This document shows, piece by piece, positions 18,674 through 27,812 of a stretch of DNA of 64,000 nt; positions within the stretch are counted from its first letter, which is position 1, and each line of letters begins with the position of its first letter. A program made the translations under genes and the position numbers. Source of the DNA: Larkinella rosea. GTDB taxonomy: Bacteria > Bacteroidota > Bacteroidia > Cytophagales > Spirosomataceae. Under the pieces are notes generated by a model that saw nothing but the letters and a program-made list of their open reading frames with translations, was not told the origin of the DNA and did not search any database. The stretch lies in contig NZ_RQJO01000017.1 in the NCBI RefSeq assembly GCF_003858635.1, positions 124,001 through 188,000 on the forward strand, in the 5' to 3' direction.

Positions 18674-19060
18674 ATGAGTTCAATTAATAGCGGTGCGGGA
18701 CGCTTCATTTCGAATGAAGAAGCCAATCAATTCAAAGGAGCCTATGAGAATCGCAAAAAACAGCAACTGATTCCGGAACAGGATACCGTTCGCTCCGAAT
18801 TCTTTGGCAGCACCAATCTGCAGCAGATACTCGATCAGCCGGGCTGCATCGGTATCCGGATTTATCACGCCAAGCGTCGGGAAAAGGTGAATGGGACCGA
18901 ACACCTGGTGCCCCGGGTGGTGCTGGTTGGTGTTGACAAAAACGGGAAAGAAATTCTGCAATTGACTGTTCCGACCGAAACCGGTATGAAAGATATGCCT
19001 GCTGGAAAAGAAGGACAATTGGCCGATGGTCCGATCTGTCCGCCGGAGTGTAACGGGTAA
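18674..19060 (+). CDS. Small uncharacterised protein with C-terminal CPxxC (module copy 2)
   Basis: A 128-residue soluble protein, paralogue of the product of 17326-17733. Conserved points are GRFISNEEAN, SEFFG, CIGIRIYHAKR, PRVVLVGVDKNGKEI and the tail LADGPICPPEC. The paralogues agree in order and spacing but differ widely elsewhere, so the duplication is old or came from separate acquisitions. It ends 18 bases before the copy-2 membrane protein gene. Function unknown; the conserved tail cysteines are the best candidates for a ligand or redox site. Confidence 0.8.
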   Translation: MSSINSGAGRFISNEEANQFKGAYENRKKQQLIPEQDTVRSEFFGSTNLQQILDQPGCIGIRIYHAKRREKVNGTEHLVPRVVLVGVDKNGKEILQLTVPTETGMKDMPAGKEGQLADGPICPPECNG

Positions 19061-19078
19061 CGCAAGGAGGGAAAGCCT

Positions 19079-19765
19079 ATGCTTGATCACCCCTATATAT
19101 CATTAATTCTGAAGTATCCGGATTCATTTTTACCAGATCTGTTCCTGCTTCTGGCAATCGGGGCAGGTCTGGTCAACTATTCTTTTCTGGATAGGCCCAG
19201 TCGGTGGTTATTCAGAATGCTGGTTCTCTCGTTGGTCATTAGCCTTATTCAACTTCATGATGCGGCCTACCGGCAGAATAACACGTATTTACACAATCTG
19301 AATTCACTGGTTGAAATGGGCTGTTTTGCCGCAGCTTATCGGATTGAATTAAAAGCCCGGAGTAATCAGGTAATTGTTTTTACGGGATTGGGGATATATT
19401 TATTGGTATTCCTGAATGATTTCAGCTGGACCCGCATTGCCGGTGTTACGCTCGGTGTGGAACGAATTGTCATGATTGTCTACGCCTTGTTGTATTTTCA
19501 TTACATTCTGGCTCGGATGCAGGTACAAAACCTATTGATTCATTCAATGTTCTGGGTGAGCGCCGGAGCCATTGTCCATGCAGCCGGAACGTTATTTGTC
19601 TTTCTGTTTGTCAAAGTGACACTGGGTGACCTTAGTTCAAACGGCAGTTACGCATTGTACATCACCATCGTACGAACCTTTTCGGCCTTTTTTTACATCA
19701 TTCTCGGCTTCAGCTTCTGCATTCGACGGCGCGAATTTCGGCTGGCTGAGCGGTTTACCGTTTAA
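19079..19765 (+). CDS. Seven-helix membrane protein (module copy 2)
   Basis: A 228-residue integral membrane protein with seven predicted helices, paralogue of the product of 17755-18426. Shared motifs are NNTYLHNLNSLVEMG (copy 1: NNIFLYNFFNFIEII) and HSMFWVSAGAIVHAAGTLF (copy 1: HSLFWVSSG...). Unlike copy 1 its base composition is typical of the window. It ends 111 bases before a histidine kinase that has a single membrane helix and no sensor domain of its own, so the pair may supply the sensing part (inference from context). Known seven-helix sensor families could not be assigned. Confidence 0.78.
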   Translation: MLDHPYISLILKYPDSFLPDLFLLLAIGAGLVNYSFLDRPSRWLFRMLVLSLVISLIQLHDAAYRQNNTYLHNLNSLVEMGCFAAAYRIELKARSNQVIVFTGLGIYLLVFLNDFSWTRIAGVTLGVERIVMIVYALLYFHYILARMQVQNLLIHSMFWVSAGAIVHAAGTLFVFLFVKVTLGDLSSNGSYALYITIVRTFSAFFYIILGFSFCIRRREFRLAERFTV

Positions 19766-19876
19766 TACATCGTTCTTGCGCAAATGACTCCAGAGTTTTA
19801 TATTTCGCAAATTGAAACTTAATCATTCCCCGTGTATGGGAACGCACTTCGCTTCTGGCCCGCTGTGAACGAGGAC

Positions 19877-20686
19877 ATGAAATTATATATTGCCGTTGGA
19901 ACGGCCGTTTTGCTGGTGATGGCTATTTTCATCATTGTATTTGTTGCCTATTACCAGCAAAAACAAATTCGTCAGCAACTGATTCTGAAAGAGTGGCAGG
20001 AGAAATACCGCAAAGGTCTTCTGGCCGCAACGCTTCAGGCGCAGGAACACGAACGTCGGCGGATCGCCCAGGATCTGCACGACGAAATTGGAACGATGCT
20101 GTCGGTTACAAAATTGAGCCTCAATCAGCTGGGTAGAACCGTTGAACACAACGACCCCGGCTCAACGGTTTTGGTTCAGAAAACCCGCTCACTCCTGGAC
20201 GAAACCATCGCCAACGTCCGGCGCATCAGCCGCGATCTGGTTCCTACTACCCTCGAACGGTTCGGCCTTGTTTCGGCGCTGGAAGAACTGGCCGAAAAAG
20301 CCAGCAATGGCGAAGTCCATGTCGAGTTGTCGTGTTCGGATAAAATGCCGACCTTGCTGCCGCAGCTGGATCTGACGCTGTTTCGGATTGCGCAGGAGTT
20401 GATCAACAACGCGATTAAACACGCCAATGCCGAGAATATCATCATCGATTTGCATTGTCAGCCCAACGGCGTCCTGCTGTCGGTGATCGACGACGGACGC
20501 GGTTTTGATCTGGACGAAATTCTGAAAGACAAAAAACGCGGGTTGGGACTGCGGAACATCGAAAGCCGGTTGAACGTCATCGACGGGCATGTAACGTTCG
20601 ATGTCGAAGAAGGCCGTGGCTCCCGGATTCACATCCAGGTGAAAAATTTAAAACCAGAAGTGGAGGTTGAAGTAGAAGCGGTATAA
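19877..20686 (+). CDS. NarL/DesK-type sensor histidine kinase
   Basis: A 269-residue kinase with one membrane helix (residues about 4-25), a short coiled coil, and a HisKA_3 domain with phospho-acceptor H68 in RRIAQDLHDEIG. HATPase_c shows ELINNAIKHA, DDGRGFD and GLGLRNIESR. There is no extracellular or PAS sensor domain, so an accessory protein probably detects the signal. An in-frame ATG at 19832 would add 15 residues, but MKLYIAVGTAVLL is the usual type of N-terminus for this class. The response regulator gene follows 22 bases later; the two make a complete two-component system. Confidence 0.9.
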   Translation: MKLYIAVGTAVLLVMAIFIIVFVAYYQQKQIRQQLILKEWQEKYRKGLLAATLQAQEHERRRIAQDLHDEIGTMLSVTKLSLNQLGRTVEHNDPGSTVLVQKTRSLLDETIANVRRISRDLVPTTLERFGLVSALEELAEKASNGEVHVELSCSDKMPTLLPQLDLTLFRIAQELINNAIKHANAENIIIDLHCQPNGVLLSVIDDGRGFDLDEILKDKKRGLGLRNIESRLNVIDGHVTFDVEEGRGSRIHIQVKNLKPEVEVEVEAV

Positions 20687-20708
20687 AATCAGCCATCTAA
20701 CCCTAACC

Positions 20709-21374
20709 ATGAAAAAGATCAAGATTGCTTTAGCCGACGATCATAATCTGTTCCGGAAGGGAATGGCTTCGGTGCTGAGTCAGGTGCCGGATTTTGAATT
20801 GGTGCTCGAAGCGAGCAACGGCCAGGAACTGATCGACAAACTGACCCGCCGAATGCCCGACGTGGTGTTACTGGACCTGGAAATGCCGGTCATGGACGGT
20901 ATTGCGACCACTGAATACATCCGCGAAAACCACCCCGACGTCAAAATCATCATGCTAACCATGCACGACGAAGACCGGTTTGTATTGCACTTACTCGAAA
21001 AGGGCGTCAGCGGGTACGTTCTGAAAGATGCCGACCTGGATGAAGTGGAAAAAGCCGTTCATCGGGTCATGGACGATGGCGTTTACCTGAACGATTTCGT
21101 CTCGAAGGTAATGCACCGGAAAATGGTCAACAAAACCACGGTTATCAAGCAATCCTCGACCACCACACTTTATAATAGTAAGGTATTGCTGTCGGAACGC
21201 GAGAAAGAAGTGCTTAAGCTGATCTGTGAAGGGTTATCGACCGCCGAAATCAGCGAGAAAATCTTCCTCAGCCCGCGCACCGTCGAAGGCCACCGTCTGC
21301 GGATTCTGGAAAAAACCGGTACCAAAAATACGGCAGGAATGGTGGCTTACGCATTCAAAAATAATCTGGTATAA
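20709..21374 (+). CDS. NarL/LuxR-family response regulator
   Basis: A 221-residue regulator. The receiver domain (residues 1-120) has the acidic pair DD at 10-11, acceptor D56 in LLDLEMPVMDG, and the conserved lysine in YVLKDAD. A linker leads to a LuxR-type helix-turn-helix (LSEREKEVLKLICEGLSTAE, then ISEKIFLSPRTVEGHRLRI). It is expected to bind DNA when phosphorylated by the kinase encoded just upstream. Targets are unknown; the duplicated membrane module before it is the nearest candidate. A 30-base inverted repeat follows its stop and separates it from sucA. Confidence 0.93.
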   Translation: MKKIKIALADDHNLFRKGMASVLSQVPDFELVLEASNGQELIDKLTRRMPDVVLLDLEMPVMDGIATTEYIRENHPDVKIIMLTMHDEDRFVLHLLEKGVSGYVLKDADLDEVEKAVHRVMDDGVYLNDFVSKVMHRKMVNKTTVIKQSSTTTLYNSKVLLSEREKEVLKLICEGLSTAEISEKIFLSPRTVEGHRLRILEKTGTKNTAGMVAYAFKNNLV

Positions 21375-21379
21375 AAAAC

Positions 21380-21461
21380 GGAAAAAAGGAGGAAGGGAAG
21401 GAAGGAGAAACGAGTGCCGTCAATGCACCTCTTCTCCTTTCTTCCCTTCCTCCTTTTTTCC
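21380..21461. repeat. Purine-rich 30-base inverted repeat
   Basis: Bases 21380-21409 (GGAAAAAAGGAGGAAGGGAA...) pair with 21432-21461 with one mismatch over 30 positions, around a 22-base loop. The arms are almost pure purine and pure pyrimidine. It starts six bases after the response regulator stop and precedes the sucA promoter region, so it may act as the terminator of the two-component operon. Confidence 0.7.
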
Positions 21462-21588
21462 ATTCAATCCGGCTTCCCTTCTCCCTTTTTTCAACTTATT
21501 TCCGATCGGTATTGTTACCAAAACAGAATCACTTCAGGTATTAATAAAGAATTGAAAAATAGTAGACAATCTTTCTATTTGAATCGTT

Positions 21589-21596
21589 TAACTTTG
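21589..21596 (+). promoter_or_regulatory. Candidate -7 promoter element for sucA
   Basis: TAACTTTG matches TAnnTTTG exactly and lies 27 bases before the sucA start, giving a very short leader. A well-spaced -33 TTTG is not evident. Confidence 0.4.
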
Positions 21597-21623
21597 CCAA
21601 CCGAACATGGGTGATTCCGAATT

Positions 21624-24386
21624 ATGGACAGATTCTCGTATATAGCTAACTCTGAAGCAGCGTACATCGACGACTTATACCGGGCTTACAAGCAGGACCC
21701 CGGCTCAGTGGATGGAAGCTGGCAAAAATTTTTTGAAGGTTTTGAATTTTCCCAGTCGTACGGCGAAAATGGCAACGGAACCAATGGCCATTCCGGTGCT
21801 GACCAAACGACTACAAAACCCGTTATTGACACCAAACACGCTGAAAAGGAAGTATCGGTCGCCAGTCTGATCAAAGCGTACCGCTCACGGGGTCACCTTT
21901 TAGCCAAAACCAATCCCATTCGCAGCCGGAAAAACCGCAATCCGCGGATTGGCCTCGAAGACTACGCCCTGACCGAAGCCGACCTCGACACGGTTTTTGA
22001 AGCCGGTAGCCTGTTGGGAATCGGGCCGAGTACGCTGCGAAAAATCATGGAGTCGCTGGAGAAAATTTACGCCGGAACCATCGGTTTCGAGTACATGTAC
22101 ATCCGCGAGATTGATGTCAAGAACTGGCTGCGGAATAAAATCGAGAAGGAAGCCCTTGTTTTCGATCCGACAATTGACGAGAAAAAGCGGATTCTGGAAA
22201 AGCTGAACGAAGCAACGGTTTTCGAGAACTTCCTGCATACCAAATACTTGGGCCAGAAGCGGTTTTCGCTCGAAGGCGGAGAAACCACCATTCCGGCGCT
22301 GGATGCCATCATTAATTACGCATCCGAACTGGGGGTGGAAGAAATGATGATCGGGATGGCCCACCGCGGTCGTCTGAACGTGCTGGTGAACATCCTGGGC
22401 AAATCATACGAAAGCGTTTTCAGCGGTTTTGAAGGCAATGTTCCCGACCAGGTCTTCGGCGACGGTGACGTGAAATACCACCTGGGCTATTCGAGTCTGA
22501 TCGAAACCAAGGCGGGCAAGCAAATGAGCCTGAAACTGGCGCCGAATCCGTCGCACCTGGAAGCGGTTAATCCGATTATCGAAGGATTTGTTCGCGCACA
22601 GGCCGACGAAGAATACGCCGGTAATTTCGACAAGATTCTGCCGATTCTGATCCACGGCGATGCAGCTGTGGCGGGGCAGGGGATTGTCTATGAGGTGACT
22701 CAAATGGCGAAACTGGCTGGTTATCAAACCGGTGGAACGCTCCACTTTGTAATCAATAACCAGATCGGTTTTACGACTGATTTTGAAGACGCCCGCTCGT
22801 CGATCTACTGCTCGGATGTTGCCAAAATCATCGATGCGCCGATTTTCCACGTCAACGGCGACGATCCGGAAGCGGTGGTTTTCTGCGCCAAACTGGCGGT
22901 CGAGTTTCGCGAAAAATTCAACCGGGACGTTTTCATTGACATGGTGTGTTACCGTCGCTACGGCCACAACGAGTCGGACGAACCGAAGTTTACGCAACCG
23001 GATTTGTACAATATCATTGAAAAACACGCCAATCCGCGCGAAATTTATAATAAAAGCCTGATCGATCGGGGCGAAGTCGATGCCGAACTGGCGACGAAAA
23101 TGGACGTTGCGTTCAAGAAGGAACTGCAGGATCGGCTCGACATGGTGAAGCAAAAGGCCGAAATTCCGTACAAACCGCTGCGTCTGGACCGCGAATGGGC
23201 TGAGTTGCGGGTAAGTACACCTGCTGATTTCGACCAGTCGCCCGAAACCGGTGTTCCGCTGGAAACACTGGAAAAAGTGGGCAATGCGCTCGTGACGATT
23301 CCGAACGGTTTCAAGCCGTTGAAGCAGATCGACAAACTGCTGAAAGATCGTCGGCAGATGCTGTTTGAAACGAAACAGGTCAACTGGGGGACGGCGGAAT
23401 TACTGGCCTATGGTTCAATTCTGAGCGAAAATAAAGTGGTTCGGCTGAGTGGCCAGGACGTGCAGCGGGGAACGTTCTCGCACCGCCATGCGGTTTTGCA
23501 CGATTCGGAAACCAACGAATCGTACAGTTCACTCGACCACATTGAGGGCAGTCCGCAGAAGATGCAGATTTACAACTCGTTGTTGTCGGAATACGGTGTT
23601 CTGGGCTTTGAGTTCGGCTATTCGATGGCGGCTCCGCATGCACTGGTGATCTGGGAAGCCCAGTTTGGGGACTTCTCGAACGGTGCGCAGGTCATTATCG
23701 ACCAGTTTGTGTCGTCCTGCGAGTCGAAATGGGGATTGATGAACGGTCTGGTGATGCTGTTGCCGCACGGCTACGAGGGTCAGGGGCCGGAACACTCCAA
23801 CGCCCGCCCGGAACGCTACCTGCAACTTTCGGCGGAGTATAACATGGTGGTTGCCAACGTAACAACCCCAGCCAACTTCTTTCACCTGTTGCGTCGCCAG
23901 TTGACATGGCCGTTCCGAAAACCGTTGGTGGTGATGTCACCAAAATCATTATTACGTCACCCACAAGTAGTTTCTCCGTTGGAGGACCTTACCAAAGGTA
24001 CTTTTAAAGAAGTATTGCCGGATGGTTATGCAACGGGCAAGAAAGTGAAGCGGATTTTGCTGTGTACGGGTAAAATCTATTACGAATTGCTCGAAAAACA
24101 ACAAGCCGATAAGCGTGAAGATGTTGCCATTGTTCGGTTGGAACAGTTACATCCTTTCCCGCAAAAACAACTGGATGCGATTTTAGCCGGATACGCTAAA
24201 AACGCTGAACTGATATGGGTGCAGGAAGAACCGTCGAACATGGGTGCCTGGACATACTTGCTGCGTTCAGCCCTGGATTTGAAATTGCGCGGGATTACCC
24301 GGAAAACGAGTGCGTCGCCCGCAACCGGTTATTCCAAAGTTCACAGCCAGGAACAAGCCGACATCATTCGCCGGGCATTTGAATAA
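21624..24386 (+). CDS. sucA: 2-oxoglutarate dehydrogenase E1 component
   Basis: A 920-residue thiamine-diphosphate enzyme that decarboxylates 2-oxoglutarate in the TCA cycle and passes the succinyl group to the lipoyl arm of E2. The N-terminus (FSYIANSEAAYIDDLYRAYK) is the E2-binding segment of E1o. The catalytic core shows GMAHRGRLNVLVNILGK, HGDAAVAGQGIVYE, INNQIGFTTD and RRYGHNESDEPKFTQP. The transketolase-like half contains EAQFGDFSNGAQVIIDQF and LPHGYEGQGPEHSNARPERY. Length agrees with bacterial SucA. The E2 and E3 genes follow on the same strand, so the whole complex is encoded here. Confidence 0.97.
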   Translation: MDRFSYIANSEAAYIDDLYRAYKQDPGSVDGSWQKFFEGFEFSQSYGENGNGTNGHSGADQTTTKPVIDTKHAEKEVSVASLIKAYRSRGHLLAKTNPIRSRKNRNPRIGLEDYALTEADLDTVFEAGSLLGIGPSTLRKIMESLEKIYAGTIGFEYMYIREIDVKNWLRNKIEKEALVFDPTIDEKKRILEKLNEATVFENFLHTKYLGQKRFSLEGGETTIPALDAIINYASELGVEEMMIGMAHRGRLNVLVNILGKSYESVFSGFEGNVPDQVFGDGDVKYHLGYSSLIETKAGKQMSLKLAPNPSHLEAVNPIIEGFVRAQADEEYAGNFDKILPILIHGDAAVAGQGIVYEVTQMAKLAGYQTGGTLHFVINNQIGFTTDFEDARSSIYCSDVAKIIDAPIFHVNGDDPEAVVFCAKLAVEFREKFNRDVFIDMVCYRRYGHNESDEPKFTQPDLYNIIEKHANPREIYNKSLIDRGEVDAELATKMDVAFKKELQDRLDMVKQKAEIPYKPLRLDREWAELRVSTPADFDQSPETGVPLETLEKVGNALVTIPNGFKPLKQIDKLLKDRRQMLFETKQVNWGTAELLAYGSILSENKVVRLSGQDVQRGTFSHRHAVLHDSETNESYSSLDHIEGSPQKMQIYNSLLSEYGVLGFEFGYSMAAPHALVIWEAQFGDFSNGAQVIIDQFVSSCESKWGLMNGLVMLLPHGYEGQGPEHSNARPERYLQLSAEYNMVVANVTTPANFFHLLRRQLTWPFRKPLVVMSPKSLLRHPQVVSPLEDLTKGTFKEVLPDGYATGKKVKRILLCTGKIYYELLEKQQADKREDVAIVRLEQLHPFPQKQLDAILAGYAKNAELIWVQEEPSNMGAWTYLLRSALDLKLRGITRKTSASPATGYSKVHSQEQADIIRRAFE

Positions 24387-24441
24387 GAGTTTACAGTTAC
24401 CACCAATCCTCTGGTAATTGACAACTGAAAACGAAGAAAAA

Positions 24442-26067
24442 ATGGCAATAGAAATGAAAGTACCCCCGGTTGGGGAATCGATTACGGAAGTGACCGTTGG
24501 CGCATGGCATAAGAAAGAGGGTGATTCGGTGAAGCGGGACGAAGTGTTGTGTGAACTGGAATCCGACAAAGCCTCGTTTGAATTTCCCGCCGAAGCGGAT
24601 GGCGTATTGCACATTCTGGCACAGGAAGGCGATGTATTGCCCATCGGTGCGGTTTTGTGTACCATCGAAGCCGCTGGTGCATCCAATGGCGCGGCTCCGG
24701 CACCGAAAGCTGAAGCTCCGGTCGAACCATCTAAACCCGTTGAACAACCGGCTCCCCAGCCCGTGGCGGTTAAACCGGAACCTGCACCGCAACCCGCAGC
24801 CCCTGAACCCGCTGCGGCTTCAACTGCAAAATCCATAGAAATGAAAGTGCCTCCTGTCGGTGAGTCGATCACGGAAGTGACGATTGCCTCCTGGAGTAAA
24901 AAAGACGGTGATCAGGTCGCCCTGGATGAGGTCCTCTGCGAACTCGAATCGGACAAAGCCACGTTTGAGCTGCCCTCCGAAGCCGCCGGAACACTCCGGA
25001 TTGTGGCCGAAGCGGGGTCAACGCTGGCGATTGGTGCCGTAATCTGCCGGATTGAAGTCGGTGCGGGGGCCGCACAACCGGTTGCACAACCAGCAGCCCC
25101 GGTGCAACAGCCAGCTGCTCAACCCGTTGCTGCTCAGGCTGATGGCTACGCGGCCAATCATCCGTCGCCGGTTGCGGCCAAAATTCTGGCCGAAAAAGGC
25201 ATCGATCCCAAAGAAGTGAACGGTACCGGAATTGGTGGCCGGATTATGAAGGAAGACGCCGTGAAGGCCGAAAAATCGGCGGCTCCGGCTCCACAACCAG
25301 CGGCAACTCCGGCTCCCAAACCGGCCCCTGCTCCGGTTGCTGCGGCTCCGGCAGTCGAAGGTGGCAATCGCGTTCAACGGCGCGAACGCCTAAGCTCGTT
25401 GCGGAAAACCATCGCCCGGCGGTTGGTGGCCGTGAAAAATGAAACCGCCATGCTGACGACCTTCAACGAGGTCGACATGAAGCCGATCATGGATTTGCGG
25501 GCCAAATACAAAGATAAATTCAAGGAAAAACACGCGGTTGGGCTGGGCTTTATGTCCTTCTTCGCCAAAGCCATTTGCATGGCATTGCAGGAATTCCCGG
25601 CGGTGAATGCCATGATCGACGGCGATTCGATTGTCTTCAACGACTATTGCGATATTTCGATTGCGGTTTCGACGGAACGCGGGCTGGTGGTGCCGGTTAT
25701 TCGCAACGCGGAAAGCATGAATTTCGCGGGCATCGAGAAGGAAATTATCCGGCTGGCGGGTCTGGCACGGGATAACAAACTGACCATCGAGCAAATGACC
25801 GGTGGTACGTTCACCATTACCAACGGTGGTACGTTCGGTTCCATGTTGTCGACGCCGATTATCAACGCTCCGCAATCGGCCATTCTGGGCATGCACAACA
25901 TCGTGGAACGCCCGGTGGTTGTCAACGGCGAAATCGTGATTCGCCCGGTTATGTACGTGGCGCTTTCGTACGATCACCGCATCATCGATGGCAAAGATTC
26001 CGTGAGCTTCCTCGTTCGGGTGAAGCAACTGTTGGAAGATCCGGCCCGGATTTTACTGGGTGTTTGA
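24442..26067 (+). CDS. sucB: Dihydrolipoyllysine succinyltransferase E2 with two lipoyl domains
   Basis: A 541-residue E2. Two lipoyl domains, near residues 1-77 and 134-210, both carry the lipoylated-lysine motif ([12 protein letters not shown] and [12 protein letters not shown]). Ala/Pro-rich linkers separate them from a peripheral-subunit-binding domain ([16 protein letters not shown]...[10 protein letters not shown]). The catalytic domain ends in [17 protein letters not shown] with the active-site histidine. Most E2o proteins have a single lipoyl domain, so this duplication is unusual; an E2 of a different 2-oxoacid dehydrogenase is the alternative, but the position between sucA and lpdA and the [14 protein letters not shown] start favour succinyltransferase. 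The ATG at 24442 is the true start; the frame begins slightly earlier at a TTG. Confidence 0.93.
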   Translation: MAIEMKVPPVGESITEVTVGAWHKKEGDSVKRDEVLCELESDKASFEFPAEADGVLHILAQEGDVLPIGAVLCTIEAAGASNGAAPAPKAEAPVEPSKPVEQPAPQPVAVKPEPAPQPAAPEPAAASTAKSIEMKVPPVGESITEVTIASWSKKDGDQVALDEVLCELESDKATFELPSEAAGTLRIVAEAGSTLAIGAVICRIEVGAGAAQPVAQPAAPVQQPAAQPVAAQADGYAANHPSPVAAKILAEKGIDPKEVNGTGIGGRIMKEDAVKAEKSAAPAPQPAATPAPKPAPAPVAAAPAVEGGNRVQRRERLSSLRKTIARRLVAVKNETAMLTTFNEVDMKPIMDLRAKYKDKFKEKHAVGLGFMSFFAKAICMALQEFPAVNAMIDGDSIVFNDYCDISIAVSTERGLVVPVIRNAESMNFAGIEKEIIRLAGLARDNKLTIEQMTGGTFTITNGGTFGSMLSTPIINAPQSAILGMHNIVERPVVVNGEIVIRPVMYVALSYDHRIIDGKDSVSFLVRVKQLLEDPARILLGV

Positions 26068-26074
26068 TAAATAA

Positions 26075-26150
26075 GTAGGACGGATTATAAAACCGGCTTT
26101 GCTGCGTGCCTTTTTGGGCTTGTTGGCAAAAACGGTATAATCCGTCCTAC
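26075..26150. repeat. 15-base perfect inverted repeat between sucB and lpdA
   Basis: GTAGGACGGATTATA (26075-26089) pairs exactly with 26136-26150; pairing continues inside with a small bulge (AACCG/CGGT). It begins seven bases after the sucB stop and ends 43 bases before the lpdA start, so it lies inside the presumed operon and might adjust E3 expression. Confidence 0.65.
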
Positions 26151-26193
26151 GTTTGTATATAAGATTATTTACCTGCAAAAAGATCTACTGTTT

Positions 26194-27594
26194 ATGCAAT
26201 ACGACGTCATCGTCATCGGCTCCGGGCCGGGCGGCTATGTGGCCGCGATTCGTTGCGCCCAGTTGGGTTTAAAAACGGCTATCGTGGAAAAATACAAGAC
26301 GTTAGGCGGAACCTGCCTCAACGTTGGTTGTATTCCGTCGAAAGCCCTGCTCGATTCTTCGGAGCATTTTTACAATGCCGCCCACACCTTCGCCGAACAC
26401 GGTATTAAACTGGCCGATTTGCAGGTCGATCTGCCGCAGATGATCAAACGGAAAACCGGTGTTGTCGACGCAAACGTAACCGGTATTGCGTTTCTGATGA
26501 AGAAAAACAAGATCACGGTTCACCAGGGGTTTGGTTCGTTTGTCGATGCCAATACGCTGAAAGTCAAGAAAGACGACGGCAGCGAAGAGCAGATTACGAC
26601 GAAGAATTTCATCATTGCCACGGGTTCCAAACCGTCGTCGTTTCCGTCGATGCCGATCGATAAAAAACGCGTCATCACCTCAACCGAAGCGCTGACGTTG
26701 CAGGAAGTACCGAAACACCTCATCGTGATTGGCGCGGGGGTTATTGGTGCCGAACTGGGGTCGGTTTATGCCCGCATCGGCTCCAGAGTGTCGTTCGTTG
26801 AATTTGCCGATTCGATGATTCCGACAATGGACAAAACGATGGGGAAAGAACTCCAGAAAGCCGTCAAGAAACTGGGTGCCGATTTCTATTTCAGCCATAA
26901 AGTAACCAGCGTCGAAAATACCGGCGAAGGTGTGGTCGTGAAAGCCGATGCCCCGAATGGCCAACAGATTACGCTGGAAGGAGATTACTGCCTGGTGTCG
27001 GTCGGTCGCCGTCCGTATACCGATGGCTTGAACCTCGAAGCCGCCGGTTTGGCTGCCGACAGCCGGGGACGGATTGAGGTGAATGATCATTTGCAAACCA
27101 AAGTTCCCAACATCTACGCCATTGGCGACGTGATCCGGGGGGCCATGTTGGCGCACAAAGCGGAAGAAGAGGGCGTTTTTGTGGCCGAAACCCTGGTCGG
27201 GCAAAAACCGCACATCAATTACCGCCTGATTCCCGGCGTGGTCTATACCTGGCCGGAAGTGGCCAGCGTGGGTTTCACCGAGGAGGAGTTGAAAGCAGAA
27301 AACCGGGCTTACAAAGTCGGTTCGTTTCCTTACAAAGCGCTGGGCCGCGCGCGGGCCTCAATGGACGTTGACGGTTTGGTGAAAGTGTTGGCCGACAAAC
27401 AAACCGACGAAATTCTGGGGATGCACATCATCGGTGCACGAGCCGCCGATATGATCGCTGAATGCGTCGTTGCCATGGAATACCGGGCTTCGGCCGAGGA
27501 CATCGCGCGCATTTCACACGCCCACCCGACCTACACGGAAGCCATCAAGGAAGCCTGTCTGGCTGCAACGGACAACCGGGCGATCCATATGTAG
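26194..27594 (+). CDS. lpdA: Dihydrolipoyl dehydrogenase (E3)
   Basis: A 466-residue FAD flavoprotein that reoxidises the dihydrolipoyl arm of 2-oxoacid dehydrogenase complexes and passes electrons to NAD+. Visible features are the FAD-binding GSGPGGYVAAIRCAQLG, the redox disulfide in GGTCLNVGCIPSKALL, and the NAD-binding GAGVIGAELGSVYARIG. AIGDVIRGAMLAHKAEEEG and the C-terminal catalytic HAHPTYTEAIKEA complete the family pattern. It closes the sucA-sucB-lpdA cluster and may also serve pyruvate dehydrogenase. A REP-type element and a terminator follow. Confidence 0.97.
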   Translation: MQYDVIVIGSGPGGYVAAIRCAQLGLKTAIVEKYKTLGGTCLNVGCIPSKALLDSSEHFYNAAHTFAEHGIKLADLQVDLPQMIKRKTGVVDANVTGIAFLMKKNKITVHQGFGSFVDANTLKVKKDDGSEEQITTKNFIIATGSKPSSFPSMPIDKKRVITSTEALTLQEVPKHLIVIGAGVIGAELGSVYARIGSRVSFVEFADSMIPTMDKTMGKELQKAVKKLGADFYFSHKVTSVENTGEGVVVKADAPNGQQITLEGDYCLVSVGRRPYTDGLNLEAAGLAADSRGRIEVNDHLQTKVPNIYAIGDVIRGAMLAHKAEEEGVFVAETLVGQKPHINYRLIPGVVYTWPEVASVGFTEEELKAENRAYKVGSFPYKALGRARASMDVDGLVKVLADKQTDEILGMHIIGARAADMIAECVVAMEYRASAEDIARISHAHPTYTEAIKEACLAATDNRAIHM

Positions 27595-27603
27595 TAGTCG
27601 TTT

Positions 27604-27691
27604 GTACCCACGGACTAAAGTCCGTGTGATTCTTGGTTAACTATTAGCTTTTAACATACCCAGGATTACACGGACTAAAGTCCGTGGGTAC
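27604..27691. repeat. REP-type inverted repeat (CACGGACT family)
   Basis: Two units, 27604-27630 and 27665-27691, face each other, and each contains the palindrome CACGGACTAAAGTCCGTG. The arms pair over 27 bases with three mismatches. The same core, in CTTTAG orientation, is at 49209-49289. The element begins nine bases after the lpdA stop. Confidence 0.8.
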
Positions 27692-27754
27692 GTCATATAC
27701 TGAACCCCAAATTGCAATCCACTGACAATCAATTGGATTTATTGCATAATTCTC

Positions 27755-27792
27755 AACCCGGCTTTGGAATTCAGGCCGGGTTTTTCTTTTTT
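27755..27792 (+). terminator. Intrinsic terminator upstream of M28 peptidase gene
   Basis: AACCCGGC (27755-27762) pairs with GCCGGGTT (27775-27782), followed by a T-rich run to 27792. It should end transcription coming from the sucA-sucB-lpdA cluster, 20 bases before the next start codon. Confidence 0.75.
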
Positions 27793-27812
27793 AGAAGATA
27801 CCCAATCCCGCG

